A stretch of DNA of 64,000 nucleotides from Omphiscola glabra (Eukaryota > Mollusca > Gastropoda > Lymnaeidae). The stretch lies in assembly GCA_964017045.1 (NCBI GenBank), contig OZ024809.1, forward strand, positions 28,620,618 to 28,684,617. Direction: 5' to 3'. Shown one piece after another: positions 21,952 to 33,610 of this stretch. The translations under genes were made by a program, and so were the position numbers. Numbering within the stretch: the stretch's first letter is position 1; every line of letters begins with the position of its first letter. The notes below the pieces were generated by a model, which had not been told where the DNA came from, ran no database searches, and worked only from the letters and a program-made list of their open reading frames with translations.

Positions 21952-22533
21952 TAATGCTAAAGTAGCATGGATATAACCAGCAGTGAGCATGCTAAAGTAG
22001 CATGGATATAGCCAGCTGTGAGCATGTTAAAGTAGCATGAATATCACCAGCAGTGAGCATGCTAAAGTAGCATGGATATAGCCAGCAGTGAGCATGCTAA
22101 AGTAGCATGGATATAACCAGCAGTGAGCATGCTAAAGTAGCATGGATATAACCAGCAGTGAGCATGCTAAAGTAGCATGGATATAACCAGCAGTGAGCAT
22201 GGTAAAGTAGCATGGATATAACCAGCAGTGAGCATGCTAAAGTAGCATGGATATAACCAGCTGTGAGCATGCTAAAGTAGCATGGATATAACCAGCAGTG
22301 AGCATGCTAAAGTAGCATGGATATAACCAGCAGTGAGCATGGTAAAGTAGCATGGATATAACCAGCTGTGAGCATGCTAAAGTAGCATGATATAACCAGC
22401 AGTGAGCATGCTAAAGTAGCATGGATATAACCAGCTGTGAGCATGCTAAAATAGCATGGATATAACCAGCTGTGAGCATGCTAAAGTAGCATGAATATAA
22501 CCAGCAGTGAGCATGCTAAAATAGCATGGATAC
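21952..22533. repeat. 35-bp minisatellite, about 16-17 copies
   Basis: Unit TGCTAAAGTAGCATGGATAT plus AACCAGCAGTGAGCA. Within each unit GCTAAAGTAGC is a short palindrome. Directly follows the LINE tail and directly precedes the Helitron-like element. Confidence 0.96.
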
Positions 22534-22545
22534 CAGCGCTATATA

Positions 22546-25500
22546 TCTTATATATATAAAAATGAATGTATGTATGTATGTATGTTTGTCTCGTATGCGC
22601 TCCCACACCATTCATGCGATTGCAACAAAACTTTGGTGAGTTGTTGGCCACCTACCTGGGCATTTAACTGCGATATTAAAAAACATTTCAATTATTTCGT
22701 TTTCGGCCGTTGGCCATTCATTCGTTTTTTTTCTTATACGAGCTTTGTAAAAAATATTTCCGTCTGCGCTCCTACGCCATTCGTCTGAATGCGCTAAATC
22801 TTGGGTAAAATGTTACAAGCACGCCCACAAAGGTTTGGAAATAATTATAAACGTTTTAAAATATTCCGTTTTGAGCCAGGGGCCCCGTGTTCGTTTTTTC
22901 TAATATGAGCTATATAAATATAGTTTCAAACCGTATGCGCTCCTACACCATTTATGCGATTGCGACAAAACATTGTAGAGTTGTATTCCATAAGCTTGCG
23001 CATTTTACTGGGTCATTATAACACTTTTAAAATATTTTGTTTTGGCCGTTGGCCCCAAAATCGTTTTTTTTTCTTATATGAGCTTTGTAAACAATAGATT
23101 TCGTCTGCGCTCCTACACCATTTATTCGAATACGCTAAAACTTTGACGAGATGTTGCGAGCATGCCCACAAAGGTTTCTAAATTTATACAACCGTTTTAA
23201 AATATTCCGTTTTGAGCCAGGGGCCCCATGTTCGTTTTTTCTTATATGAGCTATATAAATATAGTTTCAAACCGAATGCGCTCCTACACCATTCATGCGA
23301 TTGCGACAAAACATTGGAGAGTTGTATTCCATAAGCTCGCGCATTTTACTGATTCATTATAACACTTTTAAAATATTTTGTTTTGGCCGTTGGCCCCAAA
23401 ATCGTTTTTTTTCTTATATGAGCTTTGTAAACTATAGGTTTCGTCTGCGCTCCTACACCATTTATTCGAATACGCTAAAACTTTGACGAGATGTTGCGAT
23501 CATGCCCACAAAGGTTTCTAAATTATTACAACCGTTTTAAAATATTCTGTTTTGAGCCAGGGGCCCCATGTTCGTTTTTTCTTATAGGAGCTATATAAAT
23601 ATAATTTCAAACAGTATGCGCTCCTACACCATTCATGCGATTGCAACAAAACTTTGTTGAAAGGTTGTCCATAAGGTCGCCCATGTTAATGAGTAATTAC
23701 AATACTTTAAAAATATTCCGTTTTCAGCCGTTGTTCCCAAATTCTTTTTTTTTCTTATATGAGCTTTGTACAAAATAATTTCTGTATGCGCTCCTATATC
23801 ATTTATCTGAATGCGATAAAACTTTAGTAAAATGTTTTACCCAAGTCCGCAAAGCTTTTCAAATTATTACAACCGTTTAAAATATTCTTTTTTGAGCCAG
23901 GGGCCCTATGTTCTATTTTTCCTATATGAGCTATACAAATACAATTTCAAACAGAGCTAATGTGTGGATGGATAGATTTTTAATAAAATACAAATAGCGA
24001 CATTAAATTGTGTGTGTCACATAGTAATTAGGTTTCTAAAGTAGTTACAACACTTTTAAAATAATCCGTTTTTGGCCGTTGGCCCCAAAATCGTTATTTT
24101 TCTTATATGAGCTTTGTAAAAAATAATATCCGTATGCACTCCTATACCATTTATCTGAATGCGATACAACTTCAGTAATATGTTTCTCTTTTTTTAATTT
24201 TGTGATATAATAAGTAGGTTTCTGAAGTAATACAACAATTCTACAATATTCCATTTGTGGCCGGGGGCCTTAATTCGTTTTCCACCATTTATTATCTATA
24301 TAATTATCGTATGCATTCCTATACCATTCATCCGATTGCGATAAAAACTTTGGTGAATTGATATGCGCGCTCCCGCAAATGTTTCTAAATTAGAACAACA
24401 TTTTACAATATTTCGCATGGGCCGATGTCCTTAAATTCGTTTTGTTTTCTTAAACAAACTTTATCAAAATAATTTCAAACAGAGCTATCAACTCGACCGC
24501 CCTTGAACAAATGCCAACATACATCAATTTGTAGCAAGAGCAGAGAAAACACGTTTTTGCATGTTTAGTGTAGAGAGTATTTTTGTTGTTTTTATAAATA
24601 AGCTTGAATTTTGTGACGTATTTTAGAATCGGATATAGCTTTGTAAATATGTTGTGATTTTGAATAGCAATGATGTAGTAATACATCTATTATATAAGAA
24701 TGATCTATGCTGACCGTAACTCACAAAGAACCGATACGATTTAAATACGTTCCCATTTTTTAAAACAATCATAGTTTTCTTCTATTATTTTAAGGAACTC
24801 GAATCAATGGTAATGCGAAAAATATATTGTATATTCGCTTTAATTTTAATAAAATTTTAAGTATTAATAATATAAATTACAAATAAATATGGAGTAACAA
24901 CTAATAACTATTTTAAACATTTTATATGTGGTTGAAAGTTATGAAAATTAGTAAAACAAATTATAATCAAAGAATTACACTGTAATCACATGTATCGAGG
25001 AAACCAAAACATCTGTTGATTTTAGTGCATTTTTTAAGTACGTTCCAAATATTGCGTAATAAAAGTAAAATTAATTTGTTCTAAATAATAACGCAAATGA
25101 CCTCAGAACTCAAATTGTCTATTTATTCAATGCAAAAATGTATCTGATTTAATAACCGCGCCTAATAAAATTGATAATGTATTTCCCCCTTCCTAAAAGT
25201 AAAATTAATAAATATAATAGATTGCTTTTTAAATTGCTACAATTTAAAAAATGAAATACAATTTTTGCTTTTTATTTTTAACGTTTAATAAATTTTTACT
25301 TTTATTCTTTCCAAAAATATACATTTATGAAATTTATAAATTAGTAAAAAAAAAAACAACTAACCTTTAAATATACTTTTAATACGAAAATGCCGTTTAA
25401 TGCAATCAGTGCAGCGAAACTACATATCCAAATAGCATCCACTAATGCACTTATCACTCATTTAAATAAGAACAAAGCATTTGAAATGCAAAAAAATTGT

Positions 25501-26476
25501 TTTTGCGTAAGTAATTGGATTACAATCCCGTGGATGATTTTATTAATTTTTTTAAAACTCTGTTTGGGGGAGGGGGAAGTTGACAAAATGAATTTGACAA
25601 ATAATTTGCCTTCTTAGGTACATATATATGGGGGTTAGGAAATAGGGTGTGTACAAATTTATATCTTTAAATCCAATGATATTACTGTTGTGAAAATTAG
25701 ATGCTATATTCTCATTTTACGAATTAAGAAAATCAATGACGTTAACACAATGTAAGTACATTTACAAAAGTATATCCATGAATATCAAAACCCATTCATT
25801 TTACAAAGAATTACCAGTTTTGGACCGGGGCCCTATAGTAGTTTTTCTTTCTAATATGAGCTATTTAAATATAATGTCCGTATGAGTTCCTATACTATTC
25901 ATCTGAATGCGATAAACTTTCAGTGAGTTGTTGTGTGCAGGCCCGCATTAGGTTTCTAAAGAAGTGCAAATATTTTACAATATTCCGCTTTGGGCCGGGG
26001 GCCTTAAATTCTTTTTTTTTCTTATATGAGCTATGTAAATATAACGTCAAACAGAGCTATTACATAAGTGGGTGGAATTACATTAAATATAAACTGTGAC
26101 ATTTCATTTTGTATATGTGACTTAATAAATAGGTTTCTGATTTAGTACAAATATTTCACAATATTACTTTTGGGGCCGAGGGCCCTAAATTTGTTTATAT
26201 GTAATAAATGAGTCATATAAATATAAATTCAAACATAGCTATTTCATGGGGGTATCAATCGCTATAAGTTTTGGGACTAAATTTCGAAAATCCATGCTTC
26301 CCACACGGGCAGCTGCGTGTGGTCTGCTGACACATCTTAAAACCTTCTAATTAATTCGAATACGCACCAGACGGTTAAAAAAAGGTGGTTATTAGAAGAA
26401 CTTACAACAAAATTATTAAAACACAGACACTTTATTTCGATGAGTGGCATTGCAACGCATGCCGGGTACTCGCTAG
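22546..26476 (+). mobile_element. Helitron-like element containing about 170-bp satellite monomers
   Basis: Left end A|TCTTATATATATAAAAATG with TC at 22546, right end GCCGGGTACTCGCTAG|T at 26476. The TC...CTAG ends between A and T fit a Helitron insertion. The interior 22590-24480 and 25830-26240 is a tandem array with about 170-bp spacing (GCGCTCCTACACC near 22600, 22768, 22939, 23109, 23279, 23448, 23618, 23787). Alternate monomers carry GGCCGTTGGCCCC and GAGCCAGGGGCCCC, giving a 340-bp dimer. 24,480-25,830 is AT-rich without a gene. No Rep/helicase frame is present, so it is non-autonomous. Confidence 0.65.
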
Positions 26477-26798
26477 TAAATATATAAAATATAATCAATC
26501 AATCAATTGTTATAATGACGCAAATTGTTCGAGTCTAATTAAACCAAATTGTGGCATTTCATAAGTATAAATATATTGTATGGTAAAACATAATTTTTTT
26601 TTTCCTAAATTAAAGAAATCGAATTAAAATACAAGTTAGTTTAGATTAACGTTTTGACAAATCGAATCAGATTTGTGAGTGAACAATTAAAATGTTCTTT
26701 AATAATCAAAAGAAAAGCTCAAAAAAAAATATTTTAAAAAAAAAAAAAAAGCGTCTCGTGAGTAATATGACTTATTCTATATTGTTTCTACGGCGCGT
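26477..26798. other. AT-rich spacer, no gene seen
   Basis: Contains poly-T and poly-A runs only. Confidence 0.5.
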
Positions 26799-26953
26799 CA
26801 GGGGCGTCAAGTGGGTAGGGCAAGTTTTATTTAAATTGTTATGTACTGTGGCGCCTCCAGTAATAAACAATTTAAGAAACCGACCAAGATTTGGTTTGTT
26901 ATCACCCCCCCCCCCCTCTTCCCGGAAAATAAAAATCTGAAATGACGCCCCTG
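26799..26953. mobile_element. hAT-like MITE (CAGGGGCGTCA ends)
   Basis: 155 bp; left CAGGGGCGTCAAG, right end reverse complement CAGGGGCGTCATTTC, an 11-bp perfect inverted repeat. Flanks CGGCGCGT / CAGCGGGT match at 6 of 8 bases. Shares GTACTGTGGCGCCTCCAG and TAATAAACAA with the element at 44247, so the two are one family. Confidence 0.75.
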
Positions 26954-27600
26954 CAGCGGGTAGGTCCATTAACTAATAGTTTTTTTTTTTTTTTGTTTCG
27001 TGTTAAAAAGTACTAGAAATGAAAAGTTTTTTTTTTATCGTTGGTTCAAATCGATAAGTGTTTGAGTAATGAAAACCCAGAAAAACGTTGTCTATCAATG
27101 ATTCTGTGCAAAGAAAAGGTTAGTTAGGATGATGGTGGTCGCAGCGATAATGGGTCCGACAGCTCACCAGCCCACCCCCACCGCACCGCTAAACAGCAGC
27201 CTACACCCACCCACCCACCCCCTTACTCACTACCCCCCAAAAGCCCAAATTATTTTGAATGAAAAAAATCAAAACCATATAGGGACAAGGGGTAGAGGGA
27301 TGGACAAATAAAACTGCATGATGTCCCAATACGTGTTGTTTTTCAATGACCCCCCCCCTCCTCTCGACCCCCGACCCCCGCTCAAACTGCAAAGCTTTTC
27401 AAAACCAGTAAAACCTATGGACAATGTAAGATGAAAAAAATATTGTTGCTACAATTAAACAAACGCCGTTTACTTTACAAATTCATACATTTATTATTAT
27501 TATATTTTAAAAAAAAAAAAATTTTCTTTTATATCTTGCGATTAGTTCCCCCATTTTGAAATACGTAAATTGATGTTTATAACAGTTATTATAATAAAAT
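26954..27600. other. Spacer with homopolymer tracts
   Basis: Poly-T (about 26981-26994, 27030-27037), C-rich runs (27350-27385) and poly-A (27510-27522). No coding signal found. Confidence 0.5.
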
Positions 27601-28060
27601 AACAATTAGAGCCACGTGTCCCAATGGTCGACTCATCCAGAGACACACCTCATTCTCATTCTCATTAGGAAATGGCGTCAGCGGGCCGTCGAGCTAGCGC
27701 TCCTAATGCCCTCCCTGGCGTCCACCCACACCCGCCAGCCGCCGGGTGTCCCCGGCGCCGGTCCGTGCGGGAAGACGTCAGAGACCTCCCCGGGCGTTGG
27801 ATGCCCCCACCAGCAACCGCTCGATCGAGTTTGCCGACGGAGGCCCCCCCCCCGCCCGGAGACGTCTGGTCGACCGAAGACGCTGTGTTTCAAGCGTCCG
27901 TAGTCCACTCTCCTAGGGGCCGGGACGGTAAATTAACGTCCTAATATCTCCCCCAACCCGTCCCGGGGAAGCATCGGACGCCCTCTAAGAGTGATTCTTG
28001 GGTTTCCACCTCGCAACTAGTTCGCGAAGCAGCTGGGACGAAACGGTTGCCTAGGAACAG
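27600..28060 (+). other. GC- and CpG-rich island with a weak exon candidate
   Basis: A sharp GC-rich block in AT-rich surroundings, with many CG dinucleotides. On the plus strand an ATG at 27672 opens a 90-codon frame (Pro/Arg/Ala-rich, no domain recognised). CTCATTCTCATTAG just before it resembles a splice acceptor, and ACG|GTAAAT at 27927 resembles a donor. It could be a CpG-island promoter, an exon of an unseen gene or GC-rich foreign sequence. I do not recognise a protein. Confidence 0.3.
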
Positions 28061-28264
28061 GTTTCTCAGGGCTGCATATTTCCAGAGACACACCTCTGGA
28101 TTTGTAATACGCCAAATGTAATGAAATACATTTTAAGCTGTATCAGGTAAACGAATGAGAAAGCGTTAATATAATTTATTGATCTAATGCTAAATCTATA
28201 AAACAAAACTTTTTTTAAGAAACGACGACAAAAAGTCTTCATTTTAACGCTAATTCGTCGTTGT

Positions 28265-28565
28265 AGATGTCTTAACCTCATCTGACTTGGTGTGAAACCG
28301 TCTTAACCTCATTTGACTTGGTGTGAAACCATCTTAACCTCATTTTATTTGGTGTGAAACCATCTTAACCTCTATTTGGTGTGAAACCATCTTAACCTCA
28401 TTTGACTAGGTGTAACCCTCTTAACCTCATTTGACTAGGTGTGAAACCATCTTAACCTCATTTGACTAGGTGTGAAACCCTCTTAACCTCATTTGATTTG
28501 GTGTGAAACCACTGTAACCTCATTTGAGATGACCAGATTAACCTCAGTTGACTTGGTGTGAAACT
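28265..28565. repeat. 31-bp minisatellite, about 10 copies
   Basis: Unit AACCTCATTTGACTTGGTGT plus GAAACCATCTT, with small deletions in several copies. Confidence 0.92.
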
Positions 28566-29149
28566 GTTAACATTTTAATACAAATGATTTCTTTCATCAA
28601 ATCTATATTTTATTTTTACAATACACGTGTTATTAAGTGTGGGCATTATTGTTTAAGTTGTTCTAATTATGACCATGATTTGTCACTTTCCTTTCGAGGG
28701 ACCCGTCCACAAGACGCGCACCTCAAACCTAATTACGTTTACCGATAGACTTGTACTTTACGGATCACAGAGCAAAGACGCATCAGCTTGGCGAATTGTT
28801 TGTTGATTGGCCCTTCATAAACAAGTCCCCGGTGTGGCAGATCCAGAGGTCCCCGGCCTATTATGGGCGTAAGTGCCCCGTGGGTCTTGATTTGCGTGCA
28901 GCAGGGAAGCAGTTGCTTTGACTTTATGAGTAGGGTCAATGACAAGAAAGTCAGATGGTTAAGCAGGGATGTAGGAAACAATGTGTCTAAAATGTCAAAA
29001 GTAATACTGAAGGCTAAACTGCTGGAGAACTTCTGAAAGCTTATGTCACGTGTCGCACATCTCGTTGTGTATGATACATTTTAATTTGTATCAGTATAAT
29101 CCTTATTATCTACAAACAAATTTTGTTTAAAAAATCGAAAACCCCAATC
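28566..29149. other. Spacer, no gene seen
   Basis: Short open frames only. No element ends or RNA gene recognised. Confidence 0.5.
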
Positions 29150-29360
29150 CAGCGGTTCTCAACCTGTGGGTTGCGACCCCCTTTGGGGGGGGGGGGTCAA
29201 ACCACCCTTTCACAGGGATCGCCTAAGACCATCGGAAAACGCATGTGGTCTACAGTTATTAAGTAGCTACCAAAATAATTTTGTTGGTTTGGGGGGGGGT
29301 CGCCACAACACGAGGAACTGCATTAAAGAGTCGCGGCATTAGTAAGGTTTAGAACCACTG
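29150..29360 (-). mobile_element. SPIN-like hAT MITE, copy 3
   Basis: 211 bp; starts CAGCGGTTCTCAACCTGTGG, ends AGAACCACTG. Target duplication CCCCAATC / CCCTAATC (7 of 8). The poly-G run after CCCCTTTG is expanded compared with other copies. Confidence 0.9.
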
Positions 29361-30071
29361 CCCTAATCCCAGATTTATGTTGTAAAAACTACTACCTCAA
29401 ATTATTATACAGCCTTTTATCACGATAAAATGACATATCTGGGGTGAACTTAAGTCGAAGATTCACTGAGCAACTTGCTTCCAATCGTCTTTGTCATACT
29501 CATCCAGTCAGTAAAAGTGACCTGACTGCCACCTTATAGATATAAAAACCCAACCCGAGTCAAAAGATCTATTGAATTGAATATATTTTATAGTCAATAT
29601 TACCGTCATTCGTGTCAAGCATTTTGGCTTGAGATTCACTGATAGAAAAAAAAATATTCTAGGTTAACCAATCCACCCAACTGTTCGAAAACAGGGCGCG
29701 CACTCAGTACTTTTAATTATTGCTACAATGAGCTGGAGATAAAGCTAAGTACTTGTAATTGTTGCTACAACGAGCTGGGGCATAAGCCAATGAAGCGACT
29801 CATTTAGCTTAGCCCCCCCCCCCCCCCACTCCTCTCACAACAACACAATCATAGGATAATACTGTTTACCTTGAGGCTTAATTGAGATAAACTTTTTTTT
29901 TATTAAAAAAAGCAGTAATGCAGTAATGACTTACGAAGTGTTACTTCTTCTTCTTCGTTGCCCTTTCGAACTCCCGGCGGAGCATGTATGCCATTAACAA
30001 TAGCTTTCCAAGCATTCTGGTTTTCCCCGCTATCCTGTCTAATGACTTCCGACCTCTATTATTGAGTTTTA
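29361..30071. other. Spacer with a short direct repeat
   Basis: A segment of about 50 bp around AGTACTT.TAATT.TTGCTACAA is repeated at about 29706 and 29750, and a poly-C run lies at 29814-29828. No gene. Confidence 0.5.
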
Positions 30072-30110
30072 CTAGCCGATGTACCCGGCTTTGCTGGGGA
30101 TTTTTAATCG
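30072..30110 (-). mobile_element. Helitron 3' end (minus strand)
   Basis: On the minus strand the sequence reads AAAGCCGGGTACATCGGCTAG|T. AGCCG and CGGCT form a hairpin directly at the terminal CTAG, as expected of Helitron 3' ends. Only the end is recognisable; the 5' limit, to the right, was not found. Confidence 0.5.
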
Positions 30111-30377
30111 GAATAAAACAACAACTACTTCGTAAGTGTTAGCAGAGTACATGCATATTTATGGCCCTGTCAAAAACACTTCACTAGAGTACACGGTTTT
30201 TAAAAAAAAAAAAATATCTATTGGGACCCTGAGTGCCAAAAGAACTTAATATTTAATCTGATATAACAGGGAGTAATTTAGGTTGGATATGGAACAAAAT
30301 TTTTTATTTATTTTTTTAAGTGTCCAATTAAATTTGGCCGAAAATACAAAAGACTAAGCATTATATTTCAAGTGAAA

Positions 30378-30890
30378 TATGGACACCTCCACACTTGACA
30401 CCCCCCACACTGGACACCTTCACACCGGACACCTCCACACTGGACACCCCCACACTGGACTCCTCTCACACTTGACATCTCCACACTGGACACCTCCACA
30501 CTGGACACCCCCACACTGGACACCCCCACACTGGACAACTCTCACACTTGACACCCCCGACACTGGACACCCCCACACTGGACACCCCCACACTGGAACC
30601 CTCACACTGGACACCCCCACACTGGACACCCCCACACTGGAACCCTCACACTGGACACCCCCACACTGGACACCCCCACACTGGAACCCTCACACTGGAC
30701 ACCCCCACACTGGACACCCCCACACTGGACACCCCCACACCGGACATCCCCACACCGGACACCCCCACACTGGACACCTCTCACACTGGACACCCCCACA
30801 CTGGACACCCCACACTGGACACCCCCGCACTGGACACCCCACACTGGACACCCCAACACTGGAACCCCCACACTGGACACCTTTAACATT
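30378..30890. repeat. 15-bp minisatellite (CACACTGGACACCCC)
   Basis: About 34 units with variants (CTCTCACACTGG, AACCCT). No stops in some frames because 15 is a multiple of three; not a gene. Confidence 0.95.
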
Positions 30891-31027
30891 TTTTCACAAA
30901 AACGATGTGGACATTATTAGAGTGGAATCAGCCGATAATTTATAAAGGAATTATAAAGTGATAGGTCTACTAAGTTCAACTTAGATGCTACAAGTAAAGT
31001 AGTAAATTACGTTGTAACCTAAGCCTT

Positions 31028-31735
31028 CTTGTACAGCTTCTTTTATAGCTGCTGGTATAGCTTGTTACATAGCTTCATGTACAGCTTCTTTTATAGCTTC
31101 TTGTATAACTTATTGCACATCTTCTTGTATAGCTTCTTGTACAGCTTCTTGTCTAGCTTCTCGTATTATTGTATATCTACTTGTACAGCTTCTTGTATAG
31201 CTTCTTGTACAGCTTCTTGTATATCTACTTGTACAGCTTCTTGTACAGCTTCTTGTATAGCTTCTTGTATAGCTCCTTGTACAGCTTCTTGTACAGCTTC
31301 TTGTATAGCTTCTTGTACAGCTTCTTGTCTAGCTTCTTGTATTATTGTATATCTACTTGTACAGCTTCTTGTACAGCTTCTTGTATAGCTTCTTGTATAG
31401 CTTCTTGTACAGCTTCTTGTACAGCTTCTTGTATAGCTTCTTGTATAGCTCGTTGTACAGCTTCTTGTATAGCTTCTTGTATAGCTCCTTGTACAGCTTC
31501 TTGTGCAGCTTCTTGTGCAGCTCCTTGTATAGCTTCTTGTACAGCTTCTTGTACAGCTTCTTGTATAGCTTCTTGTATAGCTCCTTGTACAGCTTCTTGT
31601 ACAGCTTCTTGTACAGCTTCTTGTATAGCTCCTTGTACAGCTTCTTGTATAGTTTCTTGTAAAGCTTCTTGTAAAGCATCTTGTATAGCGTCTTGTATTA
31701 GTGCATAGTTTCTTGAACTTCTTCTTGTACAGCTT
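31028..31735. repeat. 12-bp minisatellite (AGCTTCTTGTAY), about 58 copies
   Basis: Long array with AGCTTCTTGTAC and AGCTTCTTGTAT alternating irregularly, plus AGCTCC and TCTAG variants. Open on both strands in several frames, for example as a Leu-Tyr-Lys-Lys repeat on minus, purely from the period. Confidence 0.96.
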
Positions 31736-31925
31736 TGGTTATAAATAGGAAAATGCATTAAAATCCTTTTTATACTCATTTAGAGTTTTCCATAAACTTT
31801 AAAACCATCGTTAAATCTAATTTAATAAACTTTTAGGAAAAAAATCACAGAAACTTATAGAAACATAAAGAAGGCACTTATATAATCTTAAAACAATTTT
31901 TAAAAAAATATTGAACGTTCTAGAA

Positions 31926-32121
31926 CAGCGGTTATCAACCTGTGGGTCGCGACCCCTTTGGGGGTCGAACGACCCTTTCATAAGGGTCGCCTAAGATCAT
32001 GGGAAAATACTTACACTCTACAGTTTGGAAGTAGCAACGAAAATCATTTTGTGGTTGGGGGTCGCCACAACACAAGGACTGTATTAAAGGGTCCTAGTCT
32101 TAGAAAGGTTAAGAACCACTG
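31926..32121 (-). mobile_element. SPIN-like hAT MITE, copy 4
   Basis: 196 bp; CAGCGGTTATCAACC to AAGAACCACTG with a perfect 8-bp target duplication TTCTAGAA (31918-31925, 32122-32129). Confidence 0.95.
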
Positions 32122-32129
32122 TTCTAGAA

Positions 32130-32843
32130 CAAGGCAGAATCTTCATGCAACCTAAAAAGAGATACTAAAAAATAACTTGCATAAAATGACACTTTCATGT
32201 CATCATTATCTCAATACGTCAAAAAGAACCAAAATAGACTTATTCTAATCGTTTTCAATTAAAGCTAAAATAAGGGCCCCGATGGTGTGGGGATGGGGGC
32301 TGGGGGGGGGGACCCGCTCTTAAAATTGACGTTTTATTTATCAGTAAAGTAGGGGCCCTAAATAATTCTTCAGAAAAATAGTAAAGTTCGAAATTTAAAA
32401 GTTGCCCCCGAAGAAATCGGTTGAAAAATGTTAGAGAGACAGCGTTTATCAGGAATGAAATGAGTGTCACTGTCCCCAAAAAGCGGTGAACAGTATGCAT
32501 TCAAAACTGTTCCGTTTTTAGACATATATTTTCAAGTGCAATTGTACCAAGTTTGGTCTAGTTTTCCACGCCAACCCGGAACGGTATACTTTTTTTTAAA
32601 AATATCAAACCTTCTCAAAATTTTCCTCTGGACAATGAAGTGAAACAACTATGTATCCGAAGTTGGAGCAAGATCCATGAATCCATGTACAAATGTATGC
32701 TGTGCGACGGACAAAATTTCTCATGTATAAAGTAGATACATGTTATACCACTAGGATACGTGGATAAACATTTGAAATGTTATCGAGAGATTTATTATAA
32801 TAAAAAAATATTTTAATAAAAAGACTAAAATTGACATAATCAT
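32130..32843. other. Spacer, no gene seen
   Basis: AT-rich; G-rich run at 32301-32311. No coding or element signal. Confidence 0.5.
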
Positions 32844-33034
32844 CAGCGGTTCTCAACCTGTGGGTCGCGGCTCCTTTGAGTGTCGAACGAAACCTGCGCA
32901 GGGGTTGCCTAAGTCCATCGGATAACACATATTTATGAAGTAGCAACGACAAGAGTTTATGGTTTGGGGGTCACACCACAACACGAGGAACTGTATTAAA
33001 AGGGTTGCGGTAATAGGATGGTTGAGAACCACTG
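32844..33034 (-). mobile_element. SPIN-like hAT MITE, copy 5
   Basis: 191 bp; CAGCGGTTCTCAACCTG to GAGAACCACTG. Flanks ATAATCAT / ATATGGAT match only 5 of 8, so the target duplication has decayed. An internal deletion removes the ACTCTACAG block. Confidence 0.85.
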
Positions 33035-33110
33035 ATATGGATGAATGCCTATGTGACGTTTGTATTGTTTTTTAATTGTTCGGTTTCATCAACCGATTTT
33101 TTACTGTCAC

Positions 33111-33275
33111 CAGAGGCGTAACTGGGTTTTTGACGCCCTTGGCTAATTTATTTTTGGCGCCCTTGATAATTAAATAAAAATTTAAAAAAATAGAGATTTA
33201 GCGGCGCCCTTTTGAACTGGCGCAGGCCGGCGCCCTTGGCAACTGCCCCAATGCCAAGCCGTTGTTACGCCACTG
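33111..33275. mobile_element. hAT-like MITE (CAGAGGCGTAAC ends)
   Basis: 165 bp; left CAGAGGCGTAAC, right reverse complement CAGTGGCGTAAC. Perfect 8-bp target duplication ACTGTCAC at 33103-33110 and 33276-33283. The YARNG terminus and 8-bp duplication place it in hAT. The inside is AT-rich with GGCGCCCTT repeats. Confidence 0.9.
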
Positions 33276-33434
33276 ACTGTCACTGATGCATTTAAAAATC
33301 TAGACAGAAACTTACCATGTGTGGCTTTGAAGAGGCTGACAATGAATTTTTACATGTGAATAATTTTTTTTTTTAAAAAGTAACTCTACTATGGATTGAC
33401 ATTGTCACCTTTGTAATGAACTGTCACAACACTT

Positions 33435-33610
33435 CATGATATCCACGTATTCATGCAGCCAAACAATTTACTTGACAACCCCATGAGATATTACACCCGG
33501 AAAAATAGCAAATGCATCATAATCGCTTGGAACAACCTGGACAATACCGCCTTGAACTCGACAACGATCGAAAGCTTCAAGGCTGTCCTGGCATCTGCTA
33601 GGAGCCGTTA
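33435..33610 (+). pseudogene. LINE ORF2 C-terminal remnant
   Basis: The frame reads DIHVFMQPNNLLDNPMRYYT, then IIIAWNNL, IESFKAVL and a stop at 33608-33610. This W(N)NL...SFK.L pattern near a stop is typical of non-LTR retrotransposon C-termini (jockey/RTE-like). It differs from the remnants at 21735 and 40890, so it is another family. 5'-truncated. Confidence 0.5.

Noticed and set aside
20881..22533. CRISPR-like arrays (30-35-bp repeats)
   Set aside because: The units are directly contiguous without spacers, and the context is eukaryotic with no cas genes.
31028..31735. 179-codon Cys/Ser/Ala and Leu/Tyr/Lys frames
   Set aside because: 12-bp satellite translated in different frames.
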